Below are positions 1 to 5,969 of a stretch of 7,521 nt of DNA, piece after piece. The position numbers and the translations under genes were made by a program. Source of the DNA: Polyangia bacterium (GTDB lineage: Bacteria; Myxococcota_A; Polyangia; Polyangiales; Polyangiaceae); assembly GCA_030433055.1 (NCBI GenBank), contig JAUILJ010000378.1, forward strand, positions 1 to 7,521. The letters are read 5' to 3'. Numbering within the stretch: position 1 is the stretch's first letter; the number at the start of each line of letters is the position of its first letter. The notes beneath the pieces are model-generated. The model was given only the letters and a program-made list of their open reading frames with translations. It searched no databases and was not told the origin of the DNA.

Positions 1-459
1 CATCAGCTGGTCTTCGGTGACCTTGTCCCTGTCGAGCACGATGCTGCCCAAGTAGTCGAAGGCCCAGCCGGCGGTGCCCGACTGCCCCATCACGCCGTTG
101 TGCTTCTCGAAGATCTTGCGCAGCTCCGGTGCCGTGCGGTTCCTGTTGTCGGTGGCGCCTTCCACCATGAACAAGGTTCCGCCTGGGCCCGTGCCCTCGT
201 AGACGATCTCTTCGTAGATCGCGCCTTCGACCTCACCGGTACCCCGGTTGATCGCGCGCTGGATGCTGTCTTGAGGCACGCCTTGGCTCTTCGCCGCCAG
301 GATGGCTTTGCGCAGGCGTGGGTTGCCGGTCTCATCGCCTCCGCCCATCCGAGCCGCGATGGCGATCTCTCGATTCAGCTTGGTGAACAGCTTGCCGCGC
401 TGGGCGTCCTTCGCCCCCTTCTTGCGCTTGATCGTGGCCCATTTGGAATGGCCGCTCAT
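1..459 (-). CDS. yebC: YebC/PmpR (TACO1) family protein, 5' part
   Basis: The first 153 codons are visible and the frame stays open to the left edge, so about 90-100 residues of the usual 240-250 are missing. The N-terminus MSGHSKWATIKRKKGAKDAQ is the family signature. It is followed by the conserved block GKLFTKLNREI, then GNPRLRKAI, IQRAINRGTGE and YEGTGPGGTLFMVE, and finally the FEKHNGVMGQSGTAGWAFD stretch. The ATG at 459 is preceded by GAGG (468-471) with 8 nt spacing, a normal Shine-Dalgarno. Family knowledge: these cytoplasmic proteins were long annotated as DNA-binding transcription regulators. The mitochondrial member TACO1 and newer bacterial work instead point to a role in translation, helping ribosomes through difficult (proline-rich) stretches. 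In many bacteria yebC lies upstream of ruvC, but that side is outside the window. The gene is divergent from the lipoprotein gene at 986. Nothing in the visible part looks damaged. Confidence 0.97.
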   Translation of the reverse strand, partial: MSGHSKWATIKRKKGAKDAQRGKLFTKLNREIAIAARMGGGDETGNPRLRKAILAAKSQGVPQDSIQRAINRGTGEVEGAIYEEIVYEGTGPGGTLFMVEGATDNRNRTAPELRKIFEKHNGVMGQSGTAGWAFDYLGSIVLDRDKVTEDQLM

Positions 460-985
460 GACTCGAACCTCGACTGTTGGTGATGTTGTAGGGGATGCAG
501 TGGCCCCCGGACAGGGCGTTGCAGCATACTCAAGGGCCGAGTTCAATGCACTTCGCGCGGGCGACACGCCACGAGGGCCAAACTCCCGGTGAATTTGCGG
601 TCGTCTACGTCCTCATTCAGGTTGACAACACCGTGGCTGACGCGAAGGCCCTCTACGGTTGGCCGTGGGGATTGGCCCGAGCCAGCATCCTCGAGCACGA
701 GTGAACCCGAGGTCCGCGCGCATAGTCGAATCCCCGCGGATATCTGTCATGCAAGATTGAGAGCGCCTCGCCGGGTGATTCCAATTCGTCGAGGAGAACC
801 CATCCCGAGGAGTTATCCCCGAGGAGTTGTCCCCGAGGAGTTATCCCCGAGGAGTTTCGCAGTGGCACCGCGAATGGGGCGCCCATCGCTCGCAGGAAAC
901 GGGCCTTTAACACGCGGAAACGTCCCAGTCGACGCGCAAGAATTGCCGCCTTGTCAGGGTCTGCCGTCGAGGATAACTTTCTCGT
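460..985. other. divergent intergenic region, 526 bp
   Basis: No convincing gene lies between yebC (leftward) and the lipoprotein gene (rightward), so both promoters should be here. I found no clear -35/-10 pair for either. A weak candidate for yebC is TATGCT on the minus strand around 533-538, without a good -35. The one distinct structure is the 14-bp direct-repeat array at 791-862. Short open frames exist on both strands, for example plus-strand codons ending at 704, but they lack a Shine-Dalgarno and resemble no family I know. Confidence 0.6.
791..862. repeat. 14-bp tandem direct repeat, 3 full copies plus 2 degenerate
   Basis: Three contiguous copies of GAGGAGTTATCCCC lie at 807-820, 821-834 (one change, TTGT for TTAT) and 835-848. 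They are flanked by a half copy, GAGGAGTT, at 849-856 and a degenerate 16-bp copy starting GAGGAG at 791-806. The array sits about 125 bp upstream of the lipoprotein start and about 330 bp upstream of yebC. Fourteen is not a multiple of three, so the repeat does not encode a peptide repeat. It could be a short variable-number repeat or a row of binding sites for a regulator; the sequence alone does not decide. Confidence 0.85.
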
Positions 986-1831
986 ATGCGTCTGTTTCGG
1001 GCCTTCACCATCTTCGCGCTGTGCAGCGCCGCGCTTCCCATCGCCTGCTCATCCACGAGCACGAGGACCTCTGGAGGCGGCGAGTGCCTCCCGGGATCTA
1101 CCCAGGCCTGCCTCGGCCCTGCCGCGTGCAGCGGGGCTCAAACCTGCAACGACAAAGGCACCGGATACGGCGATTGCATATGCGGCGCGAGCGGCGGTGC
1201 CGGCGGAAGTGGAGCCACCGGTGGCTCTGGAGCCAGCGGTGGCAGCAGCAGCGGAGGATTCGCGGGCAACACGGTGGGGGGCACCGGCGGGTGGGCGAAC
1301 GGAGTCAGCTGCGACGATCTCGTGGAGGGGACGAATCTCACCGCGCGCTGGTCAACGCGCCACGATGGTCAGACCAACTTCACGCTCGACGTCCTGGGCA
1401 CTGCCGACGGCCCTGCCGCAGGGAACCAGTTTCTGCGGGTTACCACCGAGGCGTATGCCCGCCAGTACATCCGCTACTCCGCGCCATCGGGGGCGCCGAT
1501 CGACGCCTCTGGCAAGGAAGAACTGCGCTTCGCCGTGCGGCTCACCACCGGAGACGTCAGCCACTACCAGGGGATTCAGATCGAAGACGCCAGCGGAGTG
1601 ACGGCAGGTATCGATACCGTAGACAGCGATGGTCCTTGGTCCCCCGGGCAGTCCGCGCAGTGGCAATACCTGACACTCAAGCTCGATGGCAGCGCGACGG
1701 GCTGGTACGACGACGGCATCGATTGGTCGAAGATCGTCGCCATCGAGTTCTATGAAGAGATCTACAATTCCGGCTTCGTGTTCGACTTGGACGGCGTGAG
1801 CTTCGAGTCCAGCGGCGACAGCTGCGAGTAG
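986..1831 (+). CDS. secreted lipoprotein with EGF-like motif, Gly/Ser linker and beta-sandwich-like domain
   Basis: The product has 281 residues. Residues 1-20 form a signal peptide (R2 and R5, then a hydrophobic stretch), ending in LPIAC with the likely lipidated Cys21; Pro at -3 makes this an imperfect lipobox. Residues 34-66 carry six cysteines (34, 42, 48, 54, 64, 66) in the pattern C-PGS-Q-C..C...QTC....YGDCIC, a small disulfide-rich module I have seen in myxobacterial secreted proteins. Residues 67-105 are a Gly/Ser/Ala-rich linker, partly encoded by two 18-bp near-repeats (1211-1246). Residues 109-281 look like a galactose-binding or CBM-type beta-sandwich: alternating hydrophobic strands, WQYLTLKLD, the DWSKIVAIEFY strand and a final FVFDLDGVSFE strand. 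Such domains bind carbohydrate at the cell surface, but no specific ligand can be read here. Cys109 and Cys280 bracket the domain and could form a disulfide. The ATG at 986 has GAGGA at 969-973, 12 nt upstream. Function unknown; it may be surface or polysaccharide binding. Confidence 0.85.
   Translation: MRLFRAFTIFALCSAALPIACSSTSTRTSGGGECLPGSTQACLGPAACSGAQTCNDKGTGYGDCICGASGGAGGSGATGGSGASGGSSSGGFAGNTVGGTGGWANGVSCDDLVEGTNLTARWSTRHDGQTNFTLDVLGTADGPAAGNQFLRVTTEAYARQYIRYSAPSGAPIDASGKEELRFAVRLTTGDVSHYQGIQIEDASGVTAGIDTVDSDGPWSPGQSAQWQYLTLKLDGSATGWYDDGIDWSKIVAIEFYEEIYNSGFVFDLDGVSFESSGDSCE
1211..1246 (+). repeat. two 18-bp near-identical repeats in the linker coding sequence
   Basis: GGAGCCACCGGTGGCTCT is followed directly by GGAGCCAGCGGTGGCAGC. 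Both encode the in-frame Gly/Ser linker of the lipoprotein at 986-1831. The repeat probably arose by in-frame duplication, and length changes here would be tolerated. Confidence 0.7.
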
Positions 1832-1846
1832 CGCCGAGTGACGGAC

Positions 1847-1859
1847 GAGGACTGTCCTC
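1847..1859 (+). terminator. short palindrome just after the lipoprotein stop codon
   Basis: GAGGAC and GTCCTC face each other around a single T, 15 nt after the stop codon, and are followed by a run of C rather than T. It may be a transcript-end hairpin, but the stem is short (about 4-5 pairs after loop formation) and there is no U tract, so this is weak. Confidence 0.25.
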
Positions 1860-1920
1860 CCCCCCTCCCTCCAAGCACCTACGCCGCTGTTGTTTGCCAG
1901 GGATTTCGCGGGCCTATGCC

Positions 1921-1943
1921 AACTTTGCTTGACAAAGTTTTTT
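1921..1943 (+). terminator. 7-bp inverted repeat followed by T tract, overlapping the tRNA promoter
   Basis: AACTTTG (1921-1927) and CAAAGTT (1933-1939) are perfectly complementary around a 5-nt loop, and T continues from 1938 to 1943. In layout this is a rho-independent terminator for the lipoprotein transcript 90 nt upstream, but the stem has only two G-C pairs. The TTGACA of the tRNA promoter starts inside the loop, so the dyad could instead be an operator. Confidence 0.35.
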
Positions 1944-1956
1944 CTCCGCCTACCTT
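1929..1956 (+). promoter_or_regulatory. probable sigma-70-type promoter of tRNA-Leu
   Basis: A perfect TTGACA -35 box (1929-1934) is followed after 16 nt by TACCTT (1951-1956), which keeps the T, A and final T of the -10 consensus. The spacer contains a run of six T. Transcription would start near 1963, about 33 nt before the mature tRNA 5' end at 1996. No other gene starts nearby on this strand. Confidence 0.65.
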
Positions 1957-1995
1957 CCGGCCTCCCAAGAGCAACCCATGGCTCGAAGGGCGCCC

Positions 1996-2079
1996 GCGAA
2001 GGTGGCGGAATTGGCAGACGCGCTAGCTTGAGGTGCTAGTGGGGTAACTCTCGTGGGGGTTCAAGTCCCCCCCTTCGCA
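1996..2079 (+). tRNA. tRNA-Leu, anticodon GAG
   Basis: All arms can be folded by eye. The acceptor stem is GCGAAGG (1996-2002) with CCTTCGC (2072-2078), and the discriminator is A2079. A D arm contains the GG pair at 2013-2014. The anticodon stem is CTAGC/GCTAG (2023-2027, 2035-2039) with loop TTGAGGT, giving anticodon GAG at 2030-2032. A long class II variable arm follows (about 2040-2054). The T arm is GGGGG/CCCCC (2055-2059, 2067-2071) around TTCAAGT. The long variable arm and A73 fit leucine. The tRNA reads CUC and, by wobble, CUU. CCA is not encoded; C-G-A follows the stem. It has its own promoter and terminator, so it is a single-gene unit. Confidence 0.97.
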
Positions 2080-2101
2080 CGACGACTCGCTCGCCGAGAA
2101 C

Positions 2102-2161
2102 ACAGAGCCTGCAGGCTGGTCAGCTTCGAGCTGCACAGGCTACAGGCTCTGTTGGTTTTTG
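2102..2161 (+). terminator. rho-independent terminator of tRNA-Leu
   Basis: ACAGAGCCTG (2102-2111) pairs perfectly with CAGGCTCTGT (2143-2152). An inner stem CAGCT/AGCTG (2121-2125, 2129-2133) closes a TCG loop. The outer stem is followed by TTGGTTTTTG. It lies 22 nt after the tRNA, so it almost certainly ends that transcript. Confidence 0.85.
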
Positions 2162-2163
2162 TG

Positions 2164-2227
2164 CGCTTGGTCTCCTGCGGCTGGTGTCGTGCGGTTGCTG
2201 TCGTGCAGCCAGTGCCGAGGCCAAGCG
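2164..2227. other. imperfect long stem-loop between tRNA terminator and Cys-rich gene
   Basis: CGCTTGG (2164-2170) pairs with CCAAGCG (2221-2227), and GGCTG (2179-2183) pairs inside with CAGCC (2206-2210). The loop region holds two direct copies of TGTCGTGC (2185-2192, 2199-2206). It starts 12 nt past the stop of the minus-strand gene, so it may be the 3' structure of that transcript. There is no T tract on either side. Confidence 0.35.
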
Positions 2228-2238
2228 TCAGGCCGTGA

Positions 2239-2730
2239 CTACTGACACTCGCCGCCTTCGATGCAAGCGACCACACAATCGCTAGCAGGCTCGATGCACT
2301 CCGTCTGGCACTCGATCATGCGGGTGATGCACTGGGCTCCGCACACCTCGTCCCCCGGCTCACAGCCGCTCAGGCAGGGATCGCAGGACGCCCTGCACTT
2401 GGCCTCGCACCCCTCACAGGTCGCGCCGCAGCGACCCTGACAGGCGCACTCATCCTTTGAGGTCACCGCGCACACCGATGGGCTCTGGGAGGCGCACGAG
2501 GTCGTGTCGGCGCCCGGCTCCGCCGCGGAAGTCGACGCCGAAGCTGGAGCTGCATCCCTCTCCCCCGCGCTCTCTGGCGGACCAGAGGGCTCCGGCTCCG
2601 GCGTGGTGGTGACGCCGGGGGGAGCGCTCGGACTCGGCGCCACGGCTGGAGGCGGGGAGCTTCCGCACGCGGCGAACACGAACGGACCACACAACACGGG
2701 AATGCACAACAGAGACCGACGGAACTTCAC
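2239..2730 (-). CDS. small Cys-rich lipoprotein, unknown function
   Basis: I do not recognise the family. From the GTG at 2730 the product has 163 residues. A signal peptide (K2, R4, R5, then a hydrophobic stretch) ends at FVFAAC, with the likely lipidated Cys22. Residues 24-75 are a Pro/Ala/Ser/Glu-rich linker. Residues 79-163 hold 18 cysteines. From Cys119 on they follow a strict C-x3-C-x6 pattern (119, 123, 130, 134, 141, 145, 152, 156), an 11-residue period. Paired CxxxC motifs suggest disulfide-stapled helices, or less likely metal binding. An ATG at 2850 would give a longer form, but it would place about 40 Arg-rich residues before the signal sequence. A TTG at 2748 has GGAG too close to it. 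GTG was chosen from the signal peptide; no strong Shine-Dalgarno is present. The protein should sit in the envelope, exposed to oxidising conditions. Confidence 0.75.
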   Translation of the reverse strand: MKFRRSLLCIPVLCGPFVFAACGSSPPPAVAPSPSAPPGVTTTPEPEPSGPPESAGERDAAPASASTSAAEPGADTTSCASQSPSVCAVTSKDECACQGRCGATCEGCEAKCRASCDPCLSGCEPGDEVCGAQCITRMIECQTECIEPASDCVVACIEGGECQ

Positions 2731-2815
2731 GGGCCGATGCTCGCTCAATCTCCAGGTCGAGTCACGCTCGATCGCCTCGATACGCCAGGCTCGTCGGGCA
2801 CCCTGTCGAGCGTGC

Positions 2816-2872
2816 GGCGTGCGCACAGCGCACGCCCGGCGTAACGCCACGCGGAAATTTGCGTCGATGCAA
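2816..2872. promoter_or_regulatory. cluster of three inverted repeats upstream of the Cys-rich gene
   Basis: Three dyads lie within 57 bp. A 9-bp perfect hairpin has arms GGCGTGCGC (2816-2824) and GCGCACGCC (2828-2836) around ACA. GGCGTAACGCC lies at 2838-2848. The near-palindrome TTGCGTCGATGCAA lies at 2859-2872. They fall 86-142 bp upstream of the minus-strand start at 2730 and 46 bp or more downstream of the kinase stop. They could be a terminator for the kinase transcript, operator sites, or both. Confidence 0.4.
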
Positions 2873-2917
2873 GGCGGCGCACTGGCAGGGGCCTAGCGGC
2901 GCGCTCGAGCGGGGCGC

Positions 2918-4024
2918 CTACTCGATGCAGCTCAGCGCTTCGAGGACTTCGCTGACCTCGAAGGGCTTGCGCACCCAGGTCATGACCTCGTCGGTGGACA
3001 GCCCCGGAACATCCAGCGCGCTACCCGTGATCATGACCACTGGCAGCCCGGGGCGCTCCGCCTTGAGGTCATGGATCCAGCGCGCCGGATCGTCGCCGAG
3101 AGGAGATAAATCCACCAGAGCCGCGTCGAACACCTGGGCGCGCAGCTCGGCGACCTCCGAAGCCGAGCGAGCCGCCAAGACCCGGGCGCCGCGGCTCTCC
3201 AGAGCGAGCTCCAGCAGGGATACGATCGCGGGATCGTCTTCCAGCACGAGCACCCTGCGCCCCGCTAGTGACGCGGGGGGAACGCTTCGATGACGGATCG
3301 CCGAGCGAACTTCACCCACCGGCCAGCGCAGCTCGAAGCGGGCGCCGATCAGGCTGTCGCCGAGGCTGAGCCGACCACCGTGCTGCCGGGCGACCTCGAA
3401 CGAATGGGTCAGGCCGATGCCTGCTCCACCCTCTCGCAAGGACACCTGACCGTCGAAGATGCGCTCACGCAACTCTGGAGGGACCCCGGGCCCCTCGTCG
3501 GAGACCGCGAATACGACATCCGATCCCTCACCGATCACATCGAGCGTTATCAGCGCCCCCTCTGGAGAGAACGCGATGGCGTTCAGCAGCAGGTTCGTGA
3601 GGATCTGCTGGACGGCAACCGGGCTGAACACGGCGCAGTTGTCCACGCGGGAGTCGTCGACTCGAAGCTCGACACCATTGCGGCTGGCCTCGCGCAGCAC
3701 GCCGAGCGTCGCGTCCCGCGCCACGCTCCGTGCCTCCCGGTCCAACTCGTGCCGCGCGGAAACGGGCGCTTCGGCACCGATAGCGCGGCGCGCGGCCGCA
3801 TGTCCGATTCGAGCGTGAGAACGCGCGATCGCGATCGCATCCTTCACGGGGCCCGCTGCCAGCTGACCATCGGCGGCTTCGAGCCAGCCGAGCACCACGG
3901 TCATCGCGTTGGACACCTCGTGCAGCACCCCTGCGAGCTCCCGCTCACGTTCCGACGGCTCCAGCGGAGCGAGGTCGGCTGCGCGGGACTCGACACCAGG
4001 TCCGTCGCCAGGAGGGGATTTCAC
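2918..4024 (-). CDS. cytosolic hybrid histidine kinase with C-terminal receiver domain
   Basis: The product has 368 residues and no signal peptide or membrane segment. Residues 30-80 form the dimerisation and H-box region: LHEVSNAM gives phospho-acceptor His35 with Glu36 and Asn39. Residues about 130-236 are the HATPase_c ATP-binding domain: N box QILTNLLLNA (Asn144, Asn148), G1 box DEGPG (176-180), G2 box GGAGIGL (199-205). Residues 256-368 are a receiver domain with the acidic pocket E262, D263, D264, phospho-acceptor Asp305, Thr333 and Lys353; all the usual residues are there. The expected flow is ATP to His35 to Asp305. Only about 28 residues precede the H box, so there is no sensor domain of its own, and input must come from a partner or another phosphorelay. 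No DNA-binding output domain is attached. GTG at 4024 is the start; the next Met (41) would destroy the H box. No strong Shine-Dalgarno is seen. No partner regulator lies beside it, so it is an orphan in this window. Confidence 0.92.
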   Translation of the reverse strand: MKSPPGDGPGVESRAADLAPLEPSERERELAGVLHEVSNAMTVVLGWLEAADGQLAAGPVKDAIAIARSHARIGHAAARRAIGAEAPVSARHELDREARSVARDATLGVLREASRNGVELRVDDSRVDNCAVFSPVAVQQILTNLLLNAIAFSPEGALITLDVIGEGSDVVFAVSDEGPGVPPELRERIFDGQVSLREGGAGIGLTHSFEVARQHGGRLSLGDSLIGARFELRWPVGEVRSAIRHRSVPPASLAGRRVLVLEDDPAIVSLLELALESRGARVLAARSASEVAELRAQVFDAALVDLSPLGDDPARWIHDLKAERPGLPVVMITGSALDVPGLSTDEVMTWVRKPFEVSEVLEALSCIE

Positions 4025-4198
4025 TCGACTACACTATTACAGCCAGGCGCTACGAACCAGATCCGTGAAGCCAGAAAACCCGTATGAAAACGCCTAAGTG
4101 AGCCGGTGTGAGGGGGTGTCCCGCTATGTAGCAGTGCGCCGAGACCAAGCCGCAAGTGGCCGCAGTTGTTCGGCTATTGGGTGACAAGGGGTGCGCAG

Positions 4199-4225
4199 CG
4201 TAGCGCGACAACGCATCGCGCTACG
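4199..4225 (-). terminator. 10-bp perfect inverted repeat downstream of the lipoprotein operon
   Basis: CGTAGCGCGA (4199-4208) and TCGCGCTACG (4216-4225) are perfectly complementary around a 7-nt loop. The hairpin starts 49 nt past the stop codon of the minus-strand gene ending at 4275, where a transcript end is expected. No T tract follows on the minus strand, so it may work as a 3' stability hairpin or with Rho. The rest of 4025-4274 shows nothing else I can name; the kinase promoter should be in it. Confidence 0.5.
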
Positions 4226-4274
4226 GAAGTTTGTTGCAGACTGCCAGCTTCGCGTAACGCAACCCATCCACACT

Positions 4275-5969
4275 TCACTCCGAGGGCAGGAAGAGCCGGA
4301 ACGTTCCGTCGTCTGCGGTGTAGGCCTCACCCACGGCGATCACACTCACGGCGTCGACCCGATCGGGCAGGTAGCCCTCGGCGCCGAGGTAGGCGTACGC
4401 CTTCACCGACGCCCCACTGATGGGTTCCCCATTCAGGGTCACGACCCCGGTCTGGACCACGGGTGCGGCGATCGTGAGTACGCCGAGTCCGTTGTTCGGC
4501 ACGGGAATCGTGACGTTGGGGCGCACGAACCAAGGCAAACCGGAGCCCGCAGGTGGCCGCACGGAAATGTCGAACGTGCCAGGGTCTGCCTCGAGCGTGA
4601 AGTTCCCACTCTGGTTGGTGAGGCCCGAAGACGCGCGCGGAACGAAAGGCGCCTGACCGAGAGCGAGGTTGAAGGCGCCGATCACCCCCTGGCGCGCTGA
4701 CGCCACCGCCTGCACCGTCGCACCAGCGACGGCGGGCGAGCCTGGCTGGTCGAAGATCACCGTGGCAGCGACGGGCGTGCGTGCCTCGAGCTGGATCGTG
4801 CTGCCCCCCTGGCCTTTCGGGGTCACGCTGATCTCGACCTCTCGGGCGCCCAGATGGCTATCTTCCGGAGGCGTCACCTGCACCCGGTAGGTTCCGAGCG
4901 GAATCGATTCGATCGAGAACGCTCCGGAGGCGTCAGCCTCCGTCGTGGTCGTGAAGGTCCCCAGCACGCCCTCCCCCAACCCATCCAAGGTCAGAGCCGT
5001 GAACGTCAACGTCGCCGCTTGTTGCTTACGGTCTGGCCCTTCCACGAAGCCCGAGTAGCTCCCCATCTCGAAGCTCACCTTGGACAGGTCCATGGCCAGC
5101 TCGCCGGGTGCGAAGACCTCGAGCCCTTCTCGCTTCCAGAGCACCGTGGGGCCGATCACATCGGCGGGCGGGCGCAGCTGAATGAGCTCCTGGCCTCTCT
5201 GCCCATCATCGGGCACCTCGTTGAATGGGATCTCCAGTCCGTAGGTTCCATCGCTCAGCATTTGCGGGGCGAGGGTGAGCTCGTTCGACAAGAGCCGCCC
5301 AGACTCGGAGTCCATCACCGAGACACGCCAACCCTCCAGGTTGACGCCGTTCGCGATGAAGCTCAGCGAGAGCATGGAGGGTTCCCCCAACATCAGGGGG
5401 AGGTCGACCACCCCGGAGGGAACGGGGATGGATCGGTACAGGCGCGGAACGACCGGACAGCTCTCGAGATCGCTGTTCGAGGGTGCGCGCACATACACCT
5501 CGTACGTTCCCTCGGGGATACTGGTCGAGAGCTTGCCCCCAGAGGTGTTCGAGGAATACTCGTCGGGAGCCAGCCCGAGCACGCGGTCCACCGGCGTGAA
5601 CATCACGTGCACGTCGCACGGCACAGGCTCACCGCCCAGCGTGACGGTACCCGTGACGGTGGAGGGCGCGTCGAGCTTCAACGCGAGGTTCTGCCCTCCC
5701 TCGCGCAGCCCGGTCAAGGACTTGAGGAAGCGGATCCCTCCAACCGTTTGCGTGGTCGTTGCCGGCGTGATGGCGAGCAGCACACCATCGATGGCGCCCG
5801 CGCTCGTGCGGCACACCGACCCCTCGCAGGTCGCTCCAGCAGAGCAATCTGCCTGGGTCTCACAGCTGTTCTGCGTGGGCGCGGTGTCCGCGTCCTCCAG
5901 CGTGTTCACGCTACACCCTGCGAAGGCGAGTGCCAGGATCCCCACGGAGAGAGCGAGCCTACCCATCAT
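4275..5969 (-). CDS. lipoprotein with several carboxypeptidase-regulatory-like (Ig-like) domains
   Basis: The product has 564 residues. A signal peptide (residues 1-18, hydrophobic from L5) ends in AFAGC with lipidated Cys19; Ser20 follows. Cys36, 42, 48 and 53 form a small disulfide module (C-x5-C-x5-C-x4-C) of a kind common in myxobacterial surface proteins. The rest is beta-rich. Stretches typical of CarboxypepD_reg-like folds occur at about 104-162 (TVTGTVTLGGEPVPCDV ... IPEGTYEVYV), 302-368 (GAFSIESIPLGTYRVQV), 398-472 (GNFTLEADPGTFDISV) and 504-562 (GVVTLNGEPISGASVKA ... DDGTFRLFL). Residues 190-300 are similar but more diverged. Such domains are structural or binding modules; no catalytic residues are visible. 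ATG at 5969 overlaps the upstream stop (ATGA) and has GGAG 10 nt before it; ATG at 5966 is an alternative. A start at 6041 would put Arg-rich sequence before the signal peptide. The protein ends right after a strand, without the usual closing one. Confidence 0.88.
   Translation of the reverse strand: MMGRLALSVGILALAFAGCSVNTLEDADTAPTQNSCETQADCSAGATCEGSVCRTSAGAIDGVLLAITPATTTQTVGGIRFLKSLTGLREGGQNLALKLDAPSTVTGTVTLGGEPVPCDVHVMFTPVDRVLGLAPDEYSSNTSGGKLSTSIPEGTYEVYVRAPSNSDLESCPVVPRLYRSIPVPSGVVDLPLMLGEPSMLSLSFIANGVNLEGWRVSVMDSESGRLLSNELTLAPQMLSDGTYGLEIPFNEVPDDGQRGQELIQLRPPADVIGPTVLWKREGLEVFAPGELAMDLSKVSFEMGSYSGFVEGPDRKQQAATLTFTALTLDGLGEGVLGTFTTTTEADASGAFSIESIPLGTYRVQVTPPEDSHLGAREVEISVTPKGQGGSTIQLEARTPVAATVIFDQPGSPAVAGATVQAVASARQGVIGAFNLALGQAPFVPRASSGLTNQSGNFTLEADPGTFDISVRPPAGSGLPWFVRPNVTIPVPNNGLGVLTIAAPVVQTGVVTLNGEPISGASVKAYAYLGAEGYLPDRVDAVSVIAVGEAYTADDGTFRLFLPSE
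5966..5969 (-). other. ATGA stop/start overlap between the two lipoprotein genes
   Basis: The stop TGA (5968-5966) of the small lipoprotein overlaps the ATG (5969-5967) of the large one, and GGAG lies 10 nt before the ATG. This arrangement normally means coupled translation and roughly balanced amounts of both products. Confidence 0.85.

Noticed and set aside
100..483. Open plus-strand frame opposite yebC
   Set aside because: It is the antisense of a certain conserved gene; its length comes from GC-rich codon structure on the other strand.
807..848. TTATCCCC in the repeats as DnaA boxes or an origin
   Set aside because: The DnaA consensus TTATCCACA is matched only in its first six bases (two of three copies) plus one later C; there is no AT-rich unwinding stretch and no replication gene in view.
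791..862. CRISPR-like array
   Set aside because: The units are 14 bp and contiguous with no spacers, and there are no cas genes.
653..913. Minus-strand frame through the repeat array
   Set aside because: The repeat is not a multiple of 3 and changes frame from copy to copy; there is no Shine-Dalgarno and no recognisable motif.
951..979. TTGTCA with TAACTT as a promoter of the lipoprotein gene
   Set aside because: The -10 would end 6 nt before the start codon and overlap the Shine-Dalgarno, leaving no room for a leader.
589..1755. Long Arg-rich plus-strand frame across the lipoprotein gene
   Set aside because: It overlaps the lipoprotein in another frame, is extremely Arg-rich, has no signal or family likeness, and runs through the 14-bp repeats.
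1996..2079. tRNA-Leu as the attachment site of an integrated element
   Set aside because: No second copy of the tRNA 3' end and no integrase are found in the window.
2504..2896. Plus-strand frame opposite the Cys-rich gene
   Set aside because: It is low-complexity Gly/Ala sequence with no start signal, and it is antisense to a gene with a clear signal peptide.
3290..4087. Open plus-strand frame of 265 codons
   Set aside because: It is antisense to the histidine kinase, whose catalytic boxes are all intact.
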